A DNA stretch of 64,000 bases from positions 425,609-489,608 of the forward strand of contig NZ_KE150412.1 in the NCBI RefSeq assembly GCF_000411255.1, written 5' to 3'. The notes beneath the pieces are model-generated. The model was not told where the DNA came from and made no database searches. It saw only the letters and a program-made list of their open reading frames with translations. The translations under genes were made by a program, and so were the position numbers. This document shows, in pieces, positions 29,333 through 37,779 of the stretch. This DNA is from Paenibacillus sp. HGH0039 (GTDB lineage: Bacteria > Bacillota > Bacilli > Paenibacillales > NBRC-103111). Numbering within the stretch: the first letter of the stretch is position 1; each line of letters begins with the position of its first letter.

Positions 29333-30262
29333 GTGTTTAATCTCAAAAAGTCCGGCACGCTCGCTTTATTTATCCTGCTTCTACTTGCCTTGACGGCAGG
29401 CTGCGGCAATAAGGAGAGCGCACAGCCCCGGCAGCAAACGGTCACGGACGGGATGGGTCACCAAGTGAACCTACCTGCCGAGCCCAAGAACATTATCGCT
29501 TCTTACCTGGAAGATCCCCTGCTTGCCCTCGGCATCAAACCCGTGGCCCAATGGTCGGTAAAAGGCGGAAACGTACAGGAATATTTACGCCCTCAGTTGG
29601 AGGGAATTCCCGCCATCCCTTCGAATCTGCCGCCGGAGACCGTTCTCAGCTTCAACCCGGACCTGATCATCCTCCGCCCGGAAGCCGCCGCTCAAGAGAG
29701 TCTTTACGAGCAGTATGCGAAAATAGCCCCTACCTTTGTCCTCTCGAAGGAGGACGCCGACGATTATAAAAAAACATTAACGAAAATGGCCGAATTGTTA
29801 AACAAAAAAGAGGAAGCGAAAAAAGCGCTGGATGCCTACGACCGGAAGACAAAAGAGTCAAAAGACAGCTTGCAGAGAACGCTCGGAGACAAAAAAGTCG
29901 CGGTTCTGTGGCTCACCAAGAAAACCTTCTACGTCGTCAACGGAAATGTTTCCAGCGGAGCGGTTTTGTATGGAGACTTGGGCTTGAACAAACCGAGCCT
30001 GCTGAATTCCTTGCCGGACTCCAAGGCCAATTGGGTGCCCGTTTCGCTGGAGAAGCTGGCCGAGCTGGACGCCGATTATCTTTTCCTCGTCAATTACGAT
30101 AAAGGCCAGGCCGGAAACCTGGAAGAAGACCTCTGGAAAAACATCCCGGCAGTTAAAAACGGTCACGTTTATGAGATCGCTTCAACCAGCAGTTGGCTGT
30201 ATAACGGCGTCATCGCGGCCGAGAAAATCGTGGACGACGTCATGAAAGCGCTGCGTCCTTAA
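29333..30262 (+). CDS. iron-siderophore binding lipoprotein, stand-alone
   Basis: A 309-residue substrate-binding lipoprotein of an iron-chelate importer. It starts at a GTG preceded by GGAGGA; upstream codons lie inside the promoter. The signal peptide ends near the lipobox TAGC (about residue 24). Typical segments are the start VTDGMGHQVNLPAEPKNIIA and a long central helix with KKEEAKKALDAYDRK. No permease or ATPase gene is adjacent, so it may feed the FecCD importer at 11.7-15.5 kb. The Fur box at 29254-29272 controls it. Confidence 0.9.
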   Translation: MFNLKKSGTLALFILLLLALTAGCGNKESAQPRQQTVTDGMGHQVNLPAEPKNIIASYLEDPLLALGIKPVAQWSVKGGNVQEYLRPQLEGIPAIPSNLPPETVLSFNPDLIILRPEAAAQESLYEQYAKIAPTFVLSKEDADDYKKTLTKMAELLNKKEEAKKALDAYDRKTKESKDSLQRTLGDKKVAVLWLTKKTFYVVNGNVSSGAVLYGDLGLNKPSLLNSLPDSKANWVPVSLEKLAELDADYLFLVNYDKGQAGNLEEDLWKNIPAVKNGHVYEIASTSSWLYNGVIAAEKIVDDVMKALRP

Positions 30263-30431
30263 CGACCGGACTCCATTCACACCTATACCGCCTGCTGACG
30301 TTCGCACTGCCTGCGTTTCCCGTTCCGGTTCCGCTTCGGCAACGGACGGCTGCCTTCCGATGCCGGATTAGGCGGCCCCTACGGGCTTCGCCTCTAAAGT
30401 ACCGTTTTGCAGAAAATCAAGTGTCTCCAAG

Positions 30432-30472
30432 AAAAAAAAGGACACCGGGGCAGCCTTCCCGATGTCCTTTTT
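30432..30472 (-). terminator. terminator of the double GNAT gene
   Basis: Stem AAAGGACACCGGG / CCCGATGTCCTTT has one mismatch that becomes a G-U pair in the minus-strand RNA, followed there by eight T. It sits ten bases after the stop at 30482. Confidence 0.85.
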
Positions 30473-30481
30473 ACATGACGG

Positions 30482-31369
30482 TTATCCCACGGTGACGCGG
30501 TAATAATCGTTTACGCTGCGCTCGACGAAGCCCACCGATTTGTATAAACCGAGTGCGCGGTCATTGCTCGCCGCCACCTCCAGAGCCAGCTTGCCCGTAA
30601 GCCGGTTCGACTCCGCTATTGAAATCGCTTTGCCCAGGATCACTCTGCCGTGACCTTGTCCGCGGTATTCCGGGAGCACGCAAAATCCGGAAATAAACCC
30701 GCCGTCGTAGAGCTGAATGTTGATTTTCCCGATAGGAATCCCCTCAAGCTCGGCAATCCAGAAGCTTTCTCCGGCCGCGGCCAACTTCTGTTCGTTGAAT
30801 CCCCTGGCATCCGATTCCGTGACGCCGAACCCGGCAACGTCCAGCCGGATCGCTAAGTCCATATCCGCCTGCTCCGCGGGACGCAGCTCGATTTGACCGG
30901 CAGAAATGACGGAGTTCAGCACGTCCCGGTCATAACCCGAGGGCAGCTCCATCCAATACTCGGAAAATTCATAAGCAGCTCCGGCATATCCGGCGAAAGA
31001 GCGCCCCGACTCCGACCCCCGCTGCACAATAAGCAGTTGTTCGGGTATCCCGCGCTTCCGGCATTCTTCGGCGGCCGCTTCGAACAGCTTCCGAAAAATT
31101 CCCCGGCGGCGGTATTCCGGGTCCACCATGCCGCTGATTTCCGCTTCGCTGCTTTTAAAGGCAAACAGCGCCAGAAAACCGACTGCTTTTCCGTTCTCGA
31201 CATAAAGCCAGTCGCTGCATTCTTCCGCTTTCCGGTTCTCGAGCATATCCCAGTTCAGCTTTAAAGTAATGGAATCGTATTCGTTACAGCGCTTTTCCAA
31301 CTCTTTCACTTGCTCCAATTGGTCGTGGGTTAAACGATTTACAGGCAGAACAATTCCGGTATCCGGCAT
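30482..31369 (-). CDS. tandem GNAT N-acetyltransferase
   Basis: A 295-residue protein with two GNAT folds. The N-terminal half has ISGMVDPEYRRRGIF and the C-terminal half ISGFCVLPEYRGQGHG, both the acetyl-CoA loop region; the second keeps the canonical Q/R-x-x-G-x-G better. The last segment NDRALGLYKSVGF is the usual C-terminal motif. The layout recalls mycothiol-synthase-like tandem enzymes, but the substrate is unknown. AAGGGGAA precedes the ATG. It is monocistronic. Confidence 0.88.
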   Translation of the reverse strand: MPDTGIVLPVNRLTHDQLEQVKELEKRCNEYDSITLKLNWDMLENRKAEECSDWLYVENGKAVGFLALFAFKSSEAEISGMVDPEYRRRGIFRKLFEAAAEECRKRGIPEQLLIVQRGSESGRSFAGYAGAAYEFSEYWMELPSGYDRDVLNSVISAGQIELRPAEQADMDLAIRLDVAGFGVTESDARGFNEQKLAAAGESFWIAELEGIPIGKINIQLYDGGFISGFCVLPEYRGQGHGRVILGKAISIAESNRLTGKLALEVAASNDRALGLYKSVGFVERSVNDYYRVTVG

Positions 31370-31687
31370 TCAGATTCCCCTTATCCATGTAGTAAGAGCC
31401 GTGAGGGCTCACAGTCCTATTCATTATAATGGAAAAATAGACCGCTCCGTTAAGGTGGATTCGATTATAGTCGTTTTTTCGGCCCGAACGGCTAGTCATA
31501 CCTTAGAGGCTCATCGCGCGCGATTCAAAAGGCGAACATACGGCGCGCCGCTCCCGGCGCACAGTGCGGAGCCGCATGACGGGGAGGACCGCACTGCCCG
31601 TCTCTGCTCCTGCAGGCCCGCAGGGACCCGGGATCGAAAAAAAACCCTGCTCGCGGCCGAGATTTCGGCCGTGAGCAGGGGCTTCTT
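31370..31687. other. intergenic region between two minus-strand genes
   Basis: It holds the terminator of the UvrA-like gene at 31637-31680 and the presumed promoter of the GNAT gene. A short hairpin (GAGCC-GTGA-GGCTC) lies near 31397. An open frame crossing it on the plus strand overlaps the GNAT gene and has no coding features. Nothing else was seen. Confidence 0.4.
31637..31680 (-). terminator. terminator of the UvrA-like gene
   Basis: A long, nearly perfect stem CCTGCTC.GCGGCCGA / TCGGCCG.TGAGCAGG is followed on the minus strand by eight T, directly after the stop at 31688. Confidence 0.93.
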
Positions 31688-34201
31688 TTAATAAGCGGCG
31701 GCCAGCGCTTTTTTCAAGAAGCGTCCGGTATGGGAAGCTGCGACCGCCGCGACCGTCTCCGGTGTGCCCGTGGCCACCACTTCTCCGCCCTTGTCCCCCG
31801 CTTCAGGCCCGATATCGACGACCCAATCGCACTCGCGAATCATGTCGAGATTATGCTCCACGACGATAACCGTGTTGCCCGCGTCGACCAGCTTGTTCAG
31901 CAGCACGAGCAGCTGCCGGGTATCCCGCGGATGCAGGCCCGTCGACGGCTCATCCAGCAGATACAGCGTATGCTGCTTCGTTTTGCCGCCCAGCTCCTTG
32001 GCAAGACGGATCCGCTGCCCTTCTCCTCCCGACAGGGTCCGGACCGACTGCCCCCAGTGCAGGTAACCTAATCCCACTTCGGTCAAAAGAGCGATTTGCC
32101 CGTCCATCTTGATTCTGCCCTGCAAGAGAGGCAGGCTTTCCTGAACCGTCATGTTCAGCAGGTCCGAAATGGAGTGCCCGTTGCAGGTGACTCGCAGCAC
32201 TTCTTCCTTGAACCGCTTCCCCCGGCAGACCGGACAGCGGACTTCAAGACCGGGCAGGAAGAACATGTCCATCGGCACGACGCCGAGTCCCTGACAGTGC
32301 TCGCAGCGGCCGCCCGGCGTGTTAAACGAGAAATGCTTGGCGGTAAGCCCCGCCCGCTTCGCTTCGGGCAAGCCGGCATACAGACTCCGCATCGCCGTGA
32401 ATACGTCGGTGTAGGTCGCAACGTTAGACCGGCTCATCCGGCCGATCGGCGACTGGTCGACCGTCACGATCCCGCCGATGCCGCCGAAACCGGTGATGTT
32501 CCGGCAGCCGCGGCGCTGCTGCTCGTCGCGTCCGCCCGCGGCCACCAGATCGAAAAGCAGGGTCGACTTTCCTGAACCCGAGACGCCGGTGACGGCGGTC
32601 AGACAGCCTAGAGGTAAGGACACGTCGATATGCTTCAGATTTCGTTCATAGGCATCGTGAACGTTCAGAAACCGGCCGTTTCCCGGCCTTCTCTGCCGGG
32701 ACGGGGACGCGGTCATGCCGGAAGACTCTCGCAGGAACGCTCCCGTGACGGAATCGGGGGTGGCCATAAGCTCCGCGAGCGTCCCTTCTCCGACGACACG
32801 GCCCCCGAAGCTTCCCGCACCGGGGCCCATGTCGATCACGTGGTCCGCGGCCTGCATCATTTCGACGTCGTGCTCGATGACGAGTACCGTGTTGCCGAGG
32901 TCTCTCAGCTGCTTCAACACGCCGATCAGCCCTTCTGTATCCCGCGGATGCAGCCCGGCCGTCGGCTCGTCGAGGATGTACAGCACGCCGGTCAGCCCCG
33001 AGCCGAGTATCGAGGCGAGCCGGAGACGCTGCGCCTCTCCGCCGGAGAGCGATACCGTTTGTCGGCTGAGGGACAGATAACCCAGGCCGACAGCGACGAT
33101 CCGCTCCGTCCGGACGGTCAGATCGTGCAGAAGCGACCCGACCGTCTCCCTGGCCTCGGGCTGCAGCTCTCCCATCAGCCGCTGCAGCCAGCCGAGCGCA
33201 TCCTGGAGCGCCCAGCCGGAAATATCGGAGATGGAAGCGCCCCCGACCGTCACCTGCCGGATGCTCTCCTTCAACCGGGCGCCGTGACAGGCGGCGCACG
33301 TCGCTTCAACGAACAGGGCCGACTCGCCCGATTCGCCGCCTTTCTCTTTGTAGCGTCTCCAGATGCCGGTTACTACGCCTTCGAACTTCCCGCCGCCGAC
33401 CGATTTGGGCAGCTTTACGTCCGGAAAATGCGCGGAGAACGCCTCGCTCTCGACACCGTAGTAAAGCAGATCGCGCTGGACGGCCCCGTACTCTTTAAGA
33501 GGCAGATCGGCATCGAAGGTGAAGCCGTAATGCTCCCCCGCCGCTTTGAGGATCGACAGGTTGTATTTCGTGATCATGTCATACCAGACCGCTACACAGC
33601 CGTTCCGCAAACTTTTCTCCTCATCGAAAACGGCATCCGTGTTCAGGGTAACCGTATGACCGAGCCCGCCGCATTCCCCGCAGGCGCCTTCCGGCGTATT
33701 GTAGGAGAAATACCGGCGCGTAAGACGTTCCATGCCGGATCCGCAATGCGGACACTTCACGGCCGGCTGCGTGTCCTCCCCGTCTTCTCCGTCTCCCTGT
33801 CCGGCCGTTTCCCCGTCAGGTGCCGGTACGAAGCGCTTTCCGCAGTCCGGGCAGGGCCGCTCGCCCAGTTTCTCGTAAATGACTCGCAGATACGTGTGAA
33901 TATCCGTGATCGTACCGACGGTCGATCTCGGATTGCGGTTCGTGACATGCTGCCCTACGCTGATGGACGGGGATAATCCTATAATCGCGTCTACCTTCGG
34001 CTTCGCAATAGCGTCCGAGGTCATGCCCATCGACTCCATATACTGCCTCTGGCACTCGCGCTGGAGCGTATCCATGGCCAGCGTCGATTTGCCGGAGCCC
34101 GAAGGTCCTGTCAGCACGACCAGTTTGTATTTCGGAATGCGAAGCGTCACGTTCCTCAGATTGTTTTCCCGGGCTCCCCGGATCACGATCTCGCTGCTCA
34201 C
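31688..34201 (-). CDS. UvrA2-like ABC-type excinuclease subunit / drug-resistance ATPase
   Basis: An 837-residue soluble protein with two ABC ATPase modules of the UvrA type: Walker [10 protein letters not shown] near the start and GVSGSGKST in the second half, signatures [11 protein letters not shown] and [11 protein letters not shown], and zinc-binding CxxC pairs (CPDCG...CPHCG; CEHCQ...CPVCR). It is about 100 residues shorter than UvrA (about 940-950), as in UvrA2/DrrC-type proteins lacking the UvrB-interaction part. A GTG at 34201 is chosen because GGAGG lies eight bases upstream. Such paralogues are linked to tolerance of DNA-binding drugs; the role here is inferred. Confidence 0.88.
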   Translation of the reverse strand: MSSEIVIRGARENNLRNVTLRIPKYKLVVLTGPSGSGKSTLAMDTLQRECQRQYMESMGMTSDAIAKPKVDAIIGLSPSISVGQHVTNRNPRSTVGTITDIHTYLRVIYEKLGERPCPDCGKRFVPAPDGETAGQGDGEDGEDTQPAVKCPHCGSGMERLTRRYFSYNTPEGACGECGGLGHTVTLNTDAVFDEEKSLRNGCVAVWYDMITKYNLSILKAAGEHYGFTFDADLPLKEYGAVQRDLLYYGVESEAFSAHFPDVKLPKSVGGGKFEGVVTGIWRRYKEKGGESGESALFVEATCAACHGARLKESIRQVTVGGASISDISGWALQDALGWLQRLMGELQPEARETVGSLLHDLTVRTERIVAVGLGYLSLSRQTVSLSGGEAQRLRLASILGSGLTGVLYILDEPTAGLHPRDTEGLIGVLKQLRDLGNTVLVIEHDVEMMQAADHVIDMGPGAGSFGGRVVGEGTLAELMATPDSVTGAFLRESSGMTASPSRQRRPGNGRFLNVHDAYERNLKHIDVSLPLGCLTAVTGVSGSGKSTLLFDLVAAGGRDEQQRRGCRNITGFGGIGGIVTVDQSPIGRMSRSNVATYTDVFTAMRSLYAGLPEAKRAGLTAKHFSFNTPGGRCEHCQGLGVVPMDMFFLPGLEVRCPVCRGKRFKEEVLRVTCNGHSISDLLNMTVQESLPLLQGRIKMDGQIALLTEVGLGYLHWGQSVRTLSGGEGQRIRLAKELGGKTKQHTLYLLDEPSTGLHPRDTRQLLVLLNKLVDAGNTVIVVEHNLDMIRECDWVVDIGPEAGDKGGEVVATGTPETVAAVAASHTGRFLKKALAAAY

Positions 34202-34658
34202 AAGTAAGTCCTCCGTTCGTATTTGATTTTTCTTCCTTATTGGAAGCATTCTTTCCAGCCACACAACCTTATTCTATAACATTCATGCAAATGAGAAGGT
34301 TGAAGTCTTTTGGGCTTGTTGTATCAGGCACTGGCTTACAAAATGTGTAGCCACGTACTTTAAGGTTCTAAACGAATTGGAACGACAACCGTGCGGCAAA
34401 AAGCCCTCGTTCTGCGTACAGAAGCTCTTCCGCCATGAAAACGGCGTGCTTGATGCCGATGACTTTTTCTCATGCGACGAATGATTGGACGGAAATAAAA
34501 AGACACAGCACGTACACGTGTTGTGTCTTTAAACCGCAACGGATAGCCGCCGGCGTCCGGTCCGTATGTATTCTTTTTTTATTCGGGCGGGCCGTAAAAT
34601 TTTTCAACCCGCGCTCGCATACATTCGGGTACTTTTTAACCTCAGGGGTCCGTTGGTT
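34202..34658. other. intergenic region upstream of the UvrA-like gene
   Basis: About 450 bases between two minus-strand genes. It contains a terminator at 34496-34530 for the VOC gene, and presumably the promoter of the UvrA-like gene in the AT-rich part at about 34260-34380. A 93-codon open frame from 34435 lacks a ribosome-binding site and runs over the VOC gene. No gene or RNA is supported. Confidence 0.4.
34496..34530 (-). terminator. terminator of the VOC gene
   Basis: Stem AAAGACACAGCACG / CGTGTTGTGTCTTT with one mismatch; on the minus strand it is followed by TTTTTATTT. It lies about 130 bases after the stop at 34659. Confidence 0.75.
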
Positions 34659-35042
34659 TCACACCGTGATTTCTATGCTGTTTCCTTCCGGGTCCAGAAC
34701 AACACTTTCAAAATAGCCGTCGCCGGTTACTCGGGGCTCGCCCTCGACCGTATACCCGTCACGTCTTAGCCGTTCCGTCAGCTCCACGACCTTGTCTTCG
34801 CTTCCGACCGAGAAGGCGATATGGGCATAGCCCAGATAAACCCGCCCTTCATCTCTCCCGATACACGCCGGTTTGGTCATCAGCTCCAGTCTTGCACCGC
34901 TTTCGAACTGCAAAAAGTACGATTGAAACTGCTTCTTGACGTTCGTGTACTTATCGCCCGCCGCTGCGCAGAAATAAGTTTCATAAAAGGCTTTCATCTG
35001 CTCCAGATCGGCCGTCCATAGGGCCGCATGCTCGATTTTCAT
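34659..35042 (-). CDS. VOC superfamily (glyoxalase/bleomycin-resistance-like) protein
   Basis: A 127-residue protein of the vicinal oxygen chelate fold. It opens with MKIEHAALWTADLEQMKAFYE and ends with FESVVLDPEGNSIEITV, with metal-ligand candidates His5, Glu54 (ARLELM) and the C-terminal Glu. AAGGGAAGG precedes the ATG. The start overlaps the stop of the reductase fragment (35039-35353) by four bases (ATGA). The substrate is unknown; many members act in detoxification. Confidence 0.87.
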   Translation of the reverse strand: MKIEHAALWTADLEQMKAFYETYFCAAAGDKYTNVKKQFQSYFLQFESGARLELMTKPACIGRDEGRVYLGYAHIAFSVGSEDKVVELTERLRRDGYTVEGEPRVTGDGYFESVVLDPEGNSIEITV

Positions 35043-35353
35043 AAAAATCGCCTTCCCTTCCGTAAAATAACCGGTGATCGTCCGGCGGCATACGTGACGG
35101 CGAATTCAGGCTGCGCTTCGACGCTGTAAACGCCCGCCCAGACATCTTTGGCGTAGCGTCCGTGCGTCTGCAAGCCGTCCAGCCACTTCCGGGCTTCGTC
35201 CGGGCTTACCTGATGGATATTCGCGTACGCCTGCCGGATTTCCTCTTCCACGTCCGTCGCCATCCGGCTTCCGTCATCGCATACATACAGCCGCCCGCCT
35301 TGTTCGAGCAGAGTGATCAGCTCCGCCGTATTCTCTTTCATCAGGTGCTGCAC
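35039..35353 (-). pseudogene. C-terminal fragment of a P450 BM3-like / diflavin reductase
   Basis: A 104-codon frame corresponds to only the last part of a CYP102 (BM3)-type or CysJ-like diflavin reductase. VQHLMKEN, YVCDDGSRMA, YANIHQVSPDEARKWL and GRYAKDVWAG match the NADP-binding C-terminus of that family as I recall it. Upstream the same frame reads PKTYVQH and then meets a TGA near 35400. The heme, FMN and FAD domains are missing. The usual stop after VWAG is lost and 22 more residues follow. It looks like the remnant of a deleted gene. Confidence 0.8.
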
Positions 35354-35480
35354 GTACGTCTTCGGCGTACCTTCCGCTGAGGGATCGGGCGCCCCCGAAT
35401 TTCACACGGACAAGGAGAAACGGTCCATGCTTGTCGAAGTAGTCCGTCGGGATATAACGGCTTATAAACGGAGGCGGACT

Positions 35481-35840
35481 ATGAAAGTTAAACGAATCAT
35501 TGCGAACCTGGAATCGCCGGAACTTGCGGCGGCCAAACGCTTTTATCAGGAGGCGCTCGGTCTCGATTTGCTGATGGATCACGGCTGGATCGCAACATAC
35601 GGGAACCGCGAGACGATGAACGTCCAGATCAGCATCGCTTCGCAGGGAGGCTCCGGCACCCCTACACCCGCTCTATCCATCGAAGTGGACGATCTGGAAG
35701 AAGCGCTTGCACGCATGGAGAAGGCCGGTTTTCCTGCGGAGTACGGCCCTGCTGACGAGCCCTGGGGGGTCCGGCGTTTTTTTGTGCGCGATCCGCTGGG
35801 CAAGCTGGTCAACATTTTGTCCCATGGGCAAGAAGAATAA
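35481..35840 (+). CDS. VOC superfamily protein, bleomycin-resistance/dioxygenase-like
   Basis: A 119-residue VOC-fold protein. It has a typical N-terminal strand (IIANLESPELAAAKRFYQEALGL) and the later PADEPWGVRRFFVRDPLGKLVNIL. GGAGG lies seven bases before the ATG at 35481; the longer upstream frame overlaps the reductase fragment on the other strand. It is the only plus-strand gene in this neighbourhood. The substrate is unknown. Confidence 0.87.
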   Translation: MKVKRIIANLESPELAAAKRFYQEALGLDLLMDHGWIATYGNRETMNVQISIASQGGSGTPTPALSIEVDDLEEALARMEKAGFPAEYGPADEPWGVRRFFVRDPLGKLVNILSHGQEE

Positions 35841-35896
35841 GCCCTTGTAAGCCCCGCTTGCGGAATATCGTTTTAAGATCCTGGCATAGAACGTCA

Positions 35897-35940
35897 AAAG
35901 CCGCATTCGGCCGTTATCGCAACGGTTCGAATGCGGCTTC
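35897..35940 (-). terminator. hairpin terminator between convergent genes
   Basis: Stem AAGCCGCATTCG / CGAATGCGGCTT with an inner CCGTT/AACGG hairpin; on the minus strand it ends in TTTT. It lies between the VOC gene (ending 35840) and the DUF1772 gene (ending 35958). Confidence 0.75.
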
Positions 35941-35957
35941 CGCCTGTCCCGGCATGC

Positions 35958-36443
35958 TCATCCCTTCAGCCGGAGGGCTTGTATGAACATAGCCAGAGCC
36001 GCTAGGCACGCGGCCGTACGAACATGATTCCAGGCGGTCCATTTGACGACATAACGCGACCACAAGTCGGCACCTTCCGCGCTTCCCGGGTTCACGGCAT
36101 CAAGCGTGTTATTCAGCGGAACGTTGAACACCATCGTTACCGCAAAGCCGGCGGCATAAACCAGGCTGCCTGCCAATAACCAGCCGCTGCCCGGCTCTTC
36201 CCAGTTCAAGCACGAGGTGACCGCCAGCACGACGCTTAACAAAGCCGTTCCCATAAACACGATGCCGAACAAGGGATTCAGAATGGTGGCGTTGATCGAC
36301 TGCATCGCCGCAATGCCCTGCTCCGCCGGTATCCGGGCGAGTGCGGTCATAACGAACGCCGAGAAGGCGAAAAACAAGCCCGCGTTCAATCCCGAACCGA
36401 GGGCGGAACAAAACGTTAAAACCGTAAGCAAACTGCCGCTCAT
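35958..36443 (-). CDS. DUF1772 family membrane protein
   Basis: A 161-residue membrane protein with about four helices, fitting DUF1772 (anthrone-oxygenase-like). Marks are GSGLNAGLFFAFSAFVM near the N-terminus and FNVPLNNTLDAV...WNHVRTAACLAAL in the second half, with the conserved N and W/R residues. AAGGAG precedes the ATG. The biochemical role of this family in bacteria is not established. It is monocistronic. Confidence 0.85.
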   Translation of the reverse strand: MSGSLLTVLTFCSALGSGLNAGLFFAFSAFVMTALARIPAEQGIAAMQSINATILNPLFGIVFMGTALLSVVLAVTSCLNWEEPGSGWLLAGSLVYAAGFAVTMVFNVPLNNTLDAVNPGSAEGADLWSRYVVKWTAWNHVRTAACLAALAMFIQALRLKG

Positions 36444-36550
36444 TACGAATCTGCTCCTTCCGCTGAAGCCGGCTGTCTTCTTCCCTCATTTTATAGCGGA
36501 AATGTCACGCCGGGAAAGCCGCATTTCGTTATAACCGATTTGTACCGGAA

Positions 36551-37450
36551 TCATCCCGTCGGCAGACTTCCCGCCTTTTCTTGCCGCTCCTTTATTTTTT
36601 GCCAGTCGGAATGGGCCGCCTCGACTCTTTTCCACAATTCCTCCCGCTCCGGCTTGCTGTAGTTGACAAGCTGTTCATCGAATACACCGGCCAAAACCTC
36701 GAGCCATTGCGATTTCGTGCGAAGCTCGGTTTTTTCCAGTCCGCTTGCATCCCGCCTACTCCAGATACAGCCTCTGAGTTCATTGCCGTCCGCCGCATTC
36801 CGTTGTCTGATCAGAAACTTATTAAACCAGGGAGATTCCTCGGAACGGACATAAAACTCGTGGTTCGGCTTGAACTCTTCAAGATCCGTCAGCACGTCGG
36901 GCGCGTAATCGACACCCGGAAAAGAAGCGAGGGGATCATGCTCCAGCCGCCAGCCGTCAGCCGCAACGCCCGACTCCGTCACCTTGTAGGTGTAAGGCCC
37001 CTGAACATAACGGCCATAGCTTAGAGACAGCGGCTCGAAAGGCATATCCCCAAGCCCTACGTCGGCGATCCAGGTCCCGTTCCCCGCTTCTTCATCGGAA
37101 AAATCAACGGTCAGTCCCAGATGAAAAGAATTGATCCGCGGCTCGGCTCCCATCGGCTGAACGCCGGCACGATGCAAATTAACCCGGTAGCCGAGAGAAT
37201 GCAGAAGAACGCTGAACGCACCGTTCAAATGGAAGCAGTAGCCGCTTCGCTGATTCAGAATGAGCGCCACCGATTCTTTAAACCCGATAGGGGCCGGTTT
37301 TCCGCCGAAAATGTCCAGCGTCTGCCAGGAAAGATGTTTGACGTGAGCTTTGTGCAGCTCAGCCAGATAAAGAAGCGTGGGCGCCCCGATTTCCGAAATC
37401 CCGATTCTTTTTAAATAAGCGCGCACTTCTTCCCTCGTCAATGTATACAT
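36551..37450 (-). CDS. arylamine N-acetyltransferase
   Basis: A 299-residue acetyl-CoA-dependent enzyme of the NAT family. The Cys-His-Asp triad is visible: Cys in RSGYCFHLNGAF (about 72), His in NSFHLGLTV (about 110), Asp in WIADVGLGDMPF (about 128). The Cys motif reads RSGYCFH rather than the usual RGGYCFE. Length is at the upper end for the family. GAGGTG precedes the ATG. It probably acetylates arylamines or hydrazines, a detoxification role. Confidence 0.91.
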   Translation of the reverse strand: MYTLTREEVRAYLKRIGISEIGAPTLLYLAELHKAHVKHLSWQTLDIFGGKPAPIGFKESVALILNQRSGYCFHLNGAFSVLLHSLGYRVNLHRAGVQPMGAEPRINSFHLGLTVDFSDEEAGNGTWIADVGLGDMPFEPLSLSYGRYVQGPYTYKVTESGVAADGWRLEHDPLASFPGVDYAPDVLTDLEEFKPNHEFYVRSEESPWFNKFLIRQRNAADGNELRGCIWSRRDASGLEKTELRTKSQWLEVLAGVFDEQLVNYSKPEREELWKRVEAAHSDWQKIKERQEKAGSLPTG

Positions 37451-37779
37451 AAAGAGTCACCTCGGGTACCCGTATTACGCTTGCCCGGAAATGGATTTCC
37501 TGCCGCGTAATTCCATTCTAGAAGGGAGCGGAGACGCCTACAACGCCAAAAAGGAGCAACTGTACCGGTACAGATGCTCCTTGGAGTGCGGCTGTGCACC
37601 TTCATGCAGTGACTCACCGCGGGTTGAAAGATCGCGGGAGGCCCGGCTGTCCCCGCTAACATCCGCTGCCGCACAAAGAACAGGCGGACACTCTCCACTG
37701 TGAAGCCTGCCTGTTGTCACCTTCGGTTTGGGATTTACATGCGGGTGCCCGGAGCTGCCGGGTCTTATTCACCGCTTGA
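37451..37779. other. intergenic region with one strong hairpin
   Basis: About 330 bases between two minus-strand genes. It holds a strong hairpin terminator at 37547-37582 and, nearer 37700, an imperfect inverted repeat around CAGGC. Open frames on either strand are short and lack ribosome-binding sites. The promoter of the acetyltransferase gene should lie near 37460-37540. Confidence 0.4.
37547..37582 (-). terminator. terminator downstream of the cupin gene
   Basis: An almost perfect 32-base inverted repeat (AAGGAGCA.CTGTACC / GGTACAG.TGCTCCTT) is followed on the minus strand by TTTTTGG. It is about 200 bases past the cupin stop at 37780. Confidence 0.8.

Noticed and set aside
31269-31691. 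140-codon plus-strand frame
   Set aside because: It overlaps the GNAT gene and the UvrA-like terminator and shows no protein character.
34435-34716. 93-codon open frame between the UvrA-like and VOC genes
   Set aside because: It runs across a terminator hairpin and into the VOC gene on the other strand, with no start signal.
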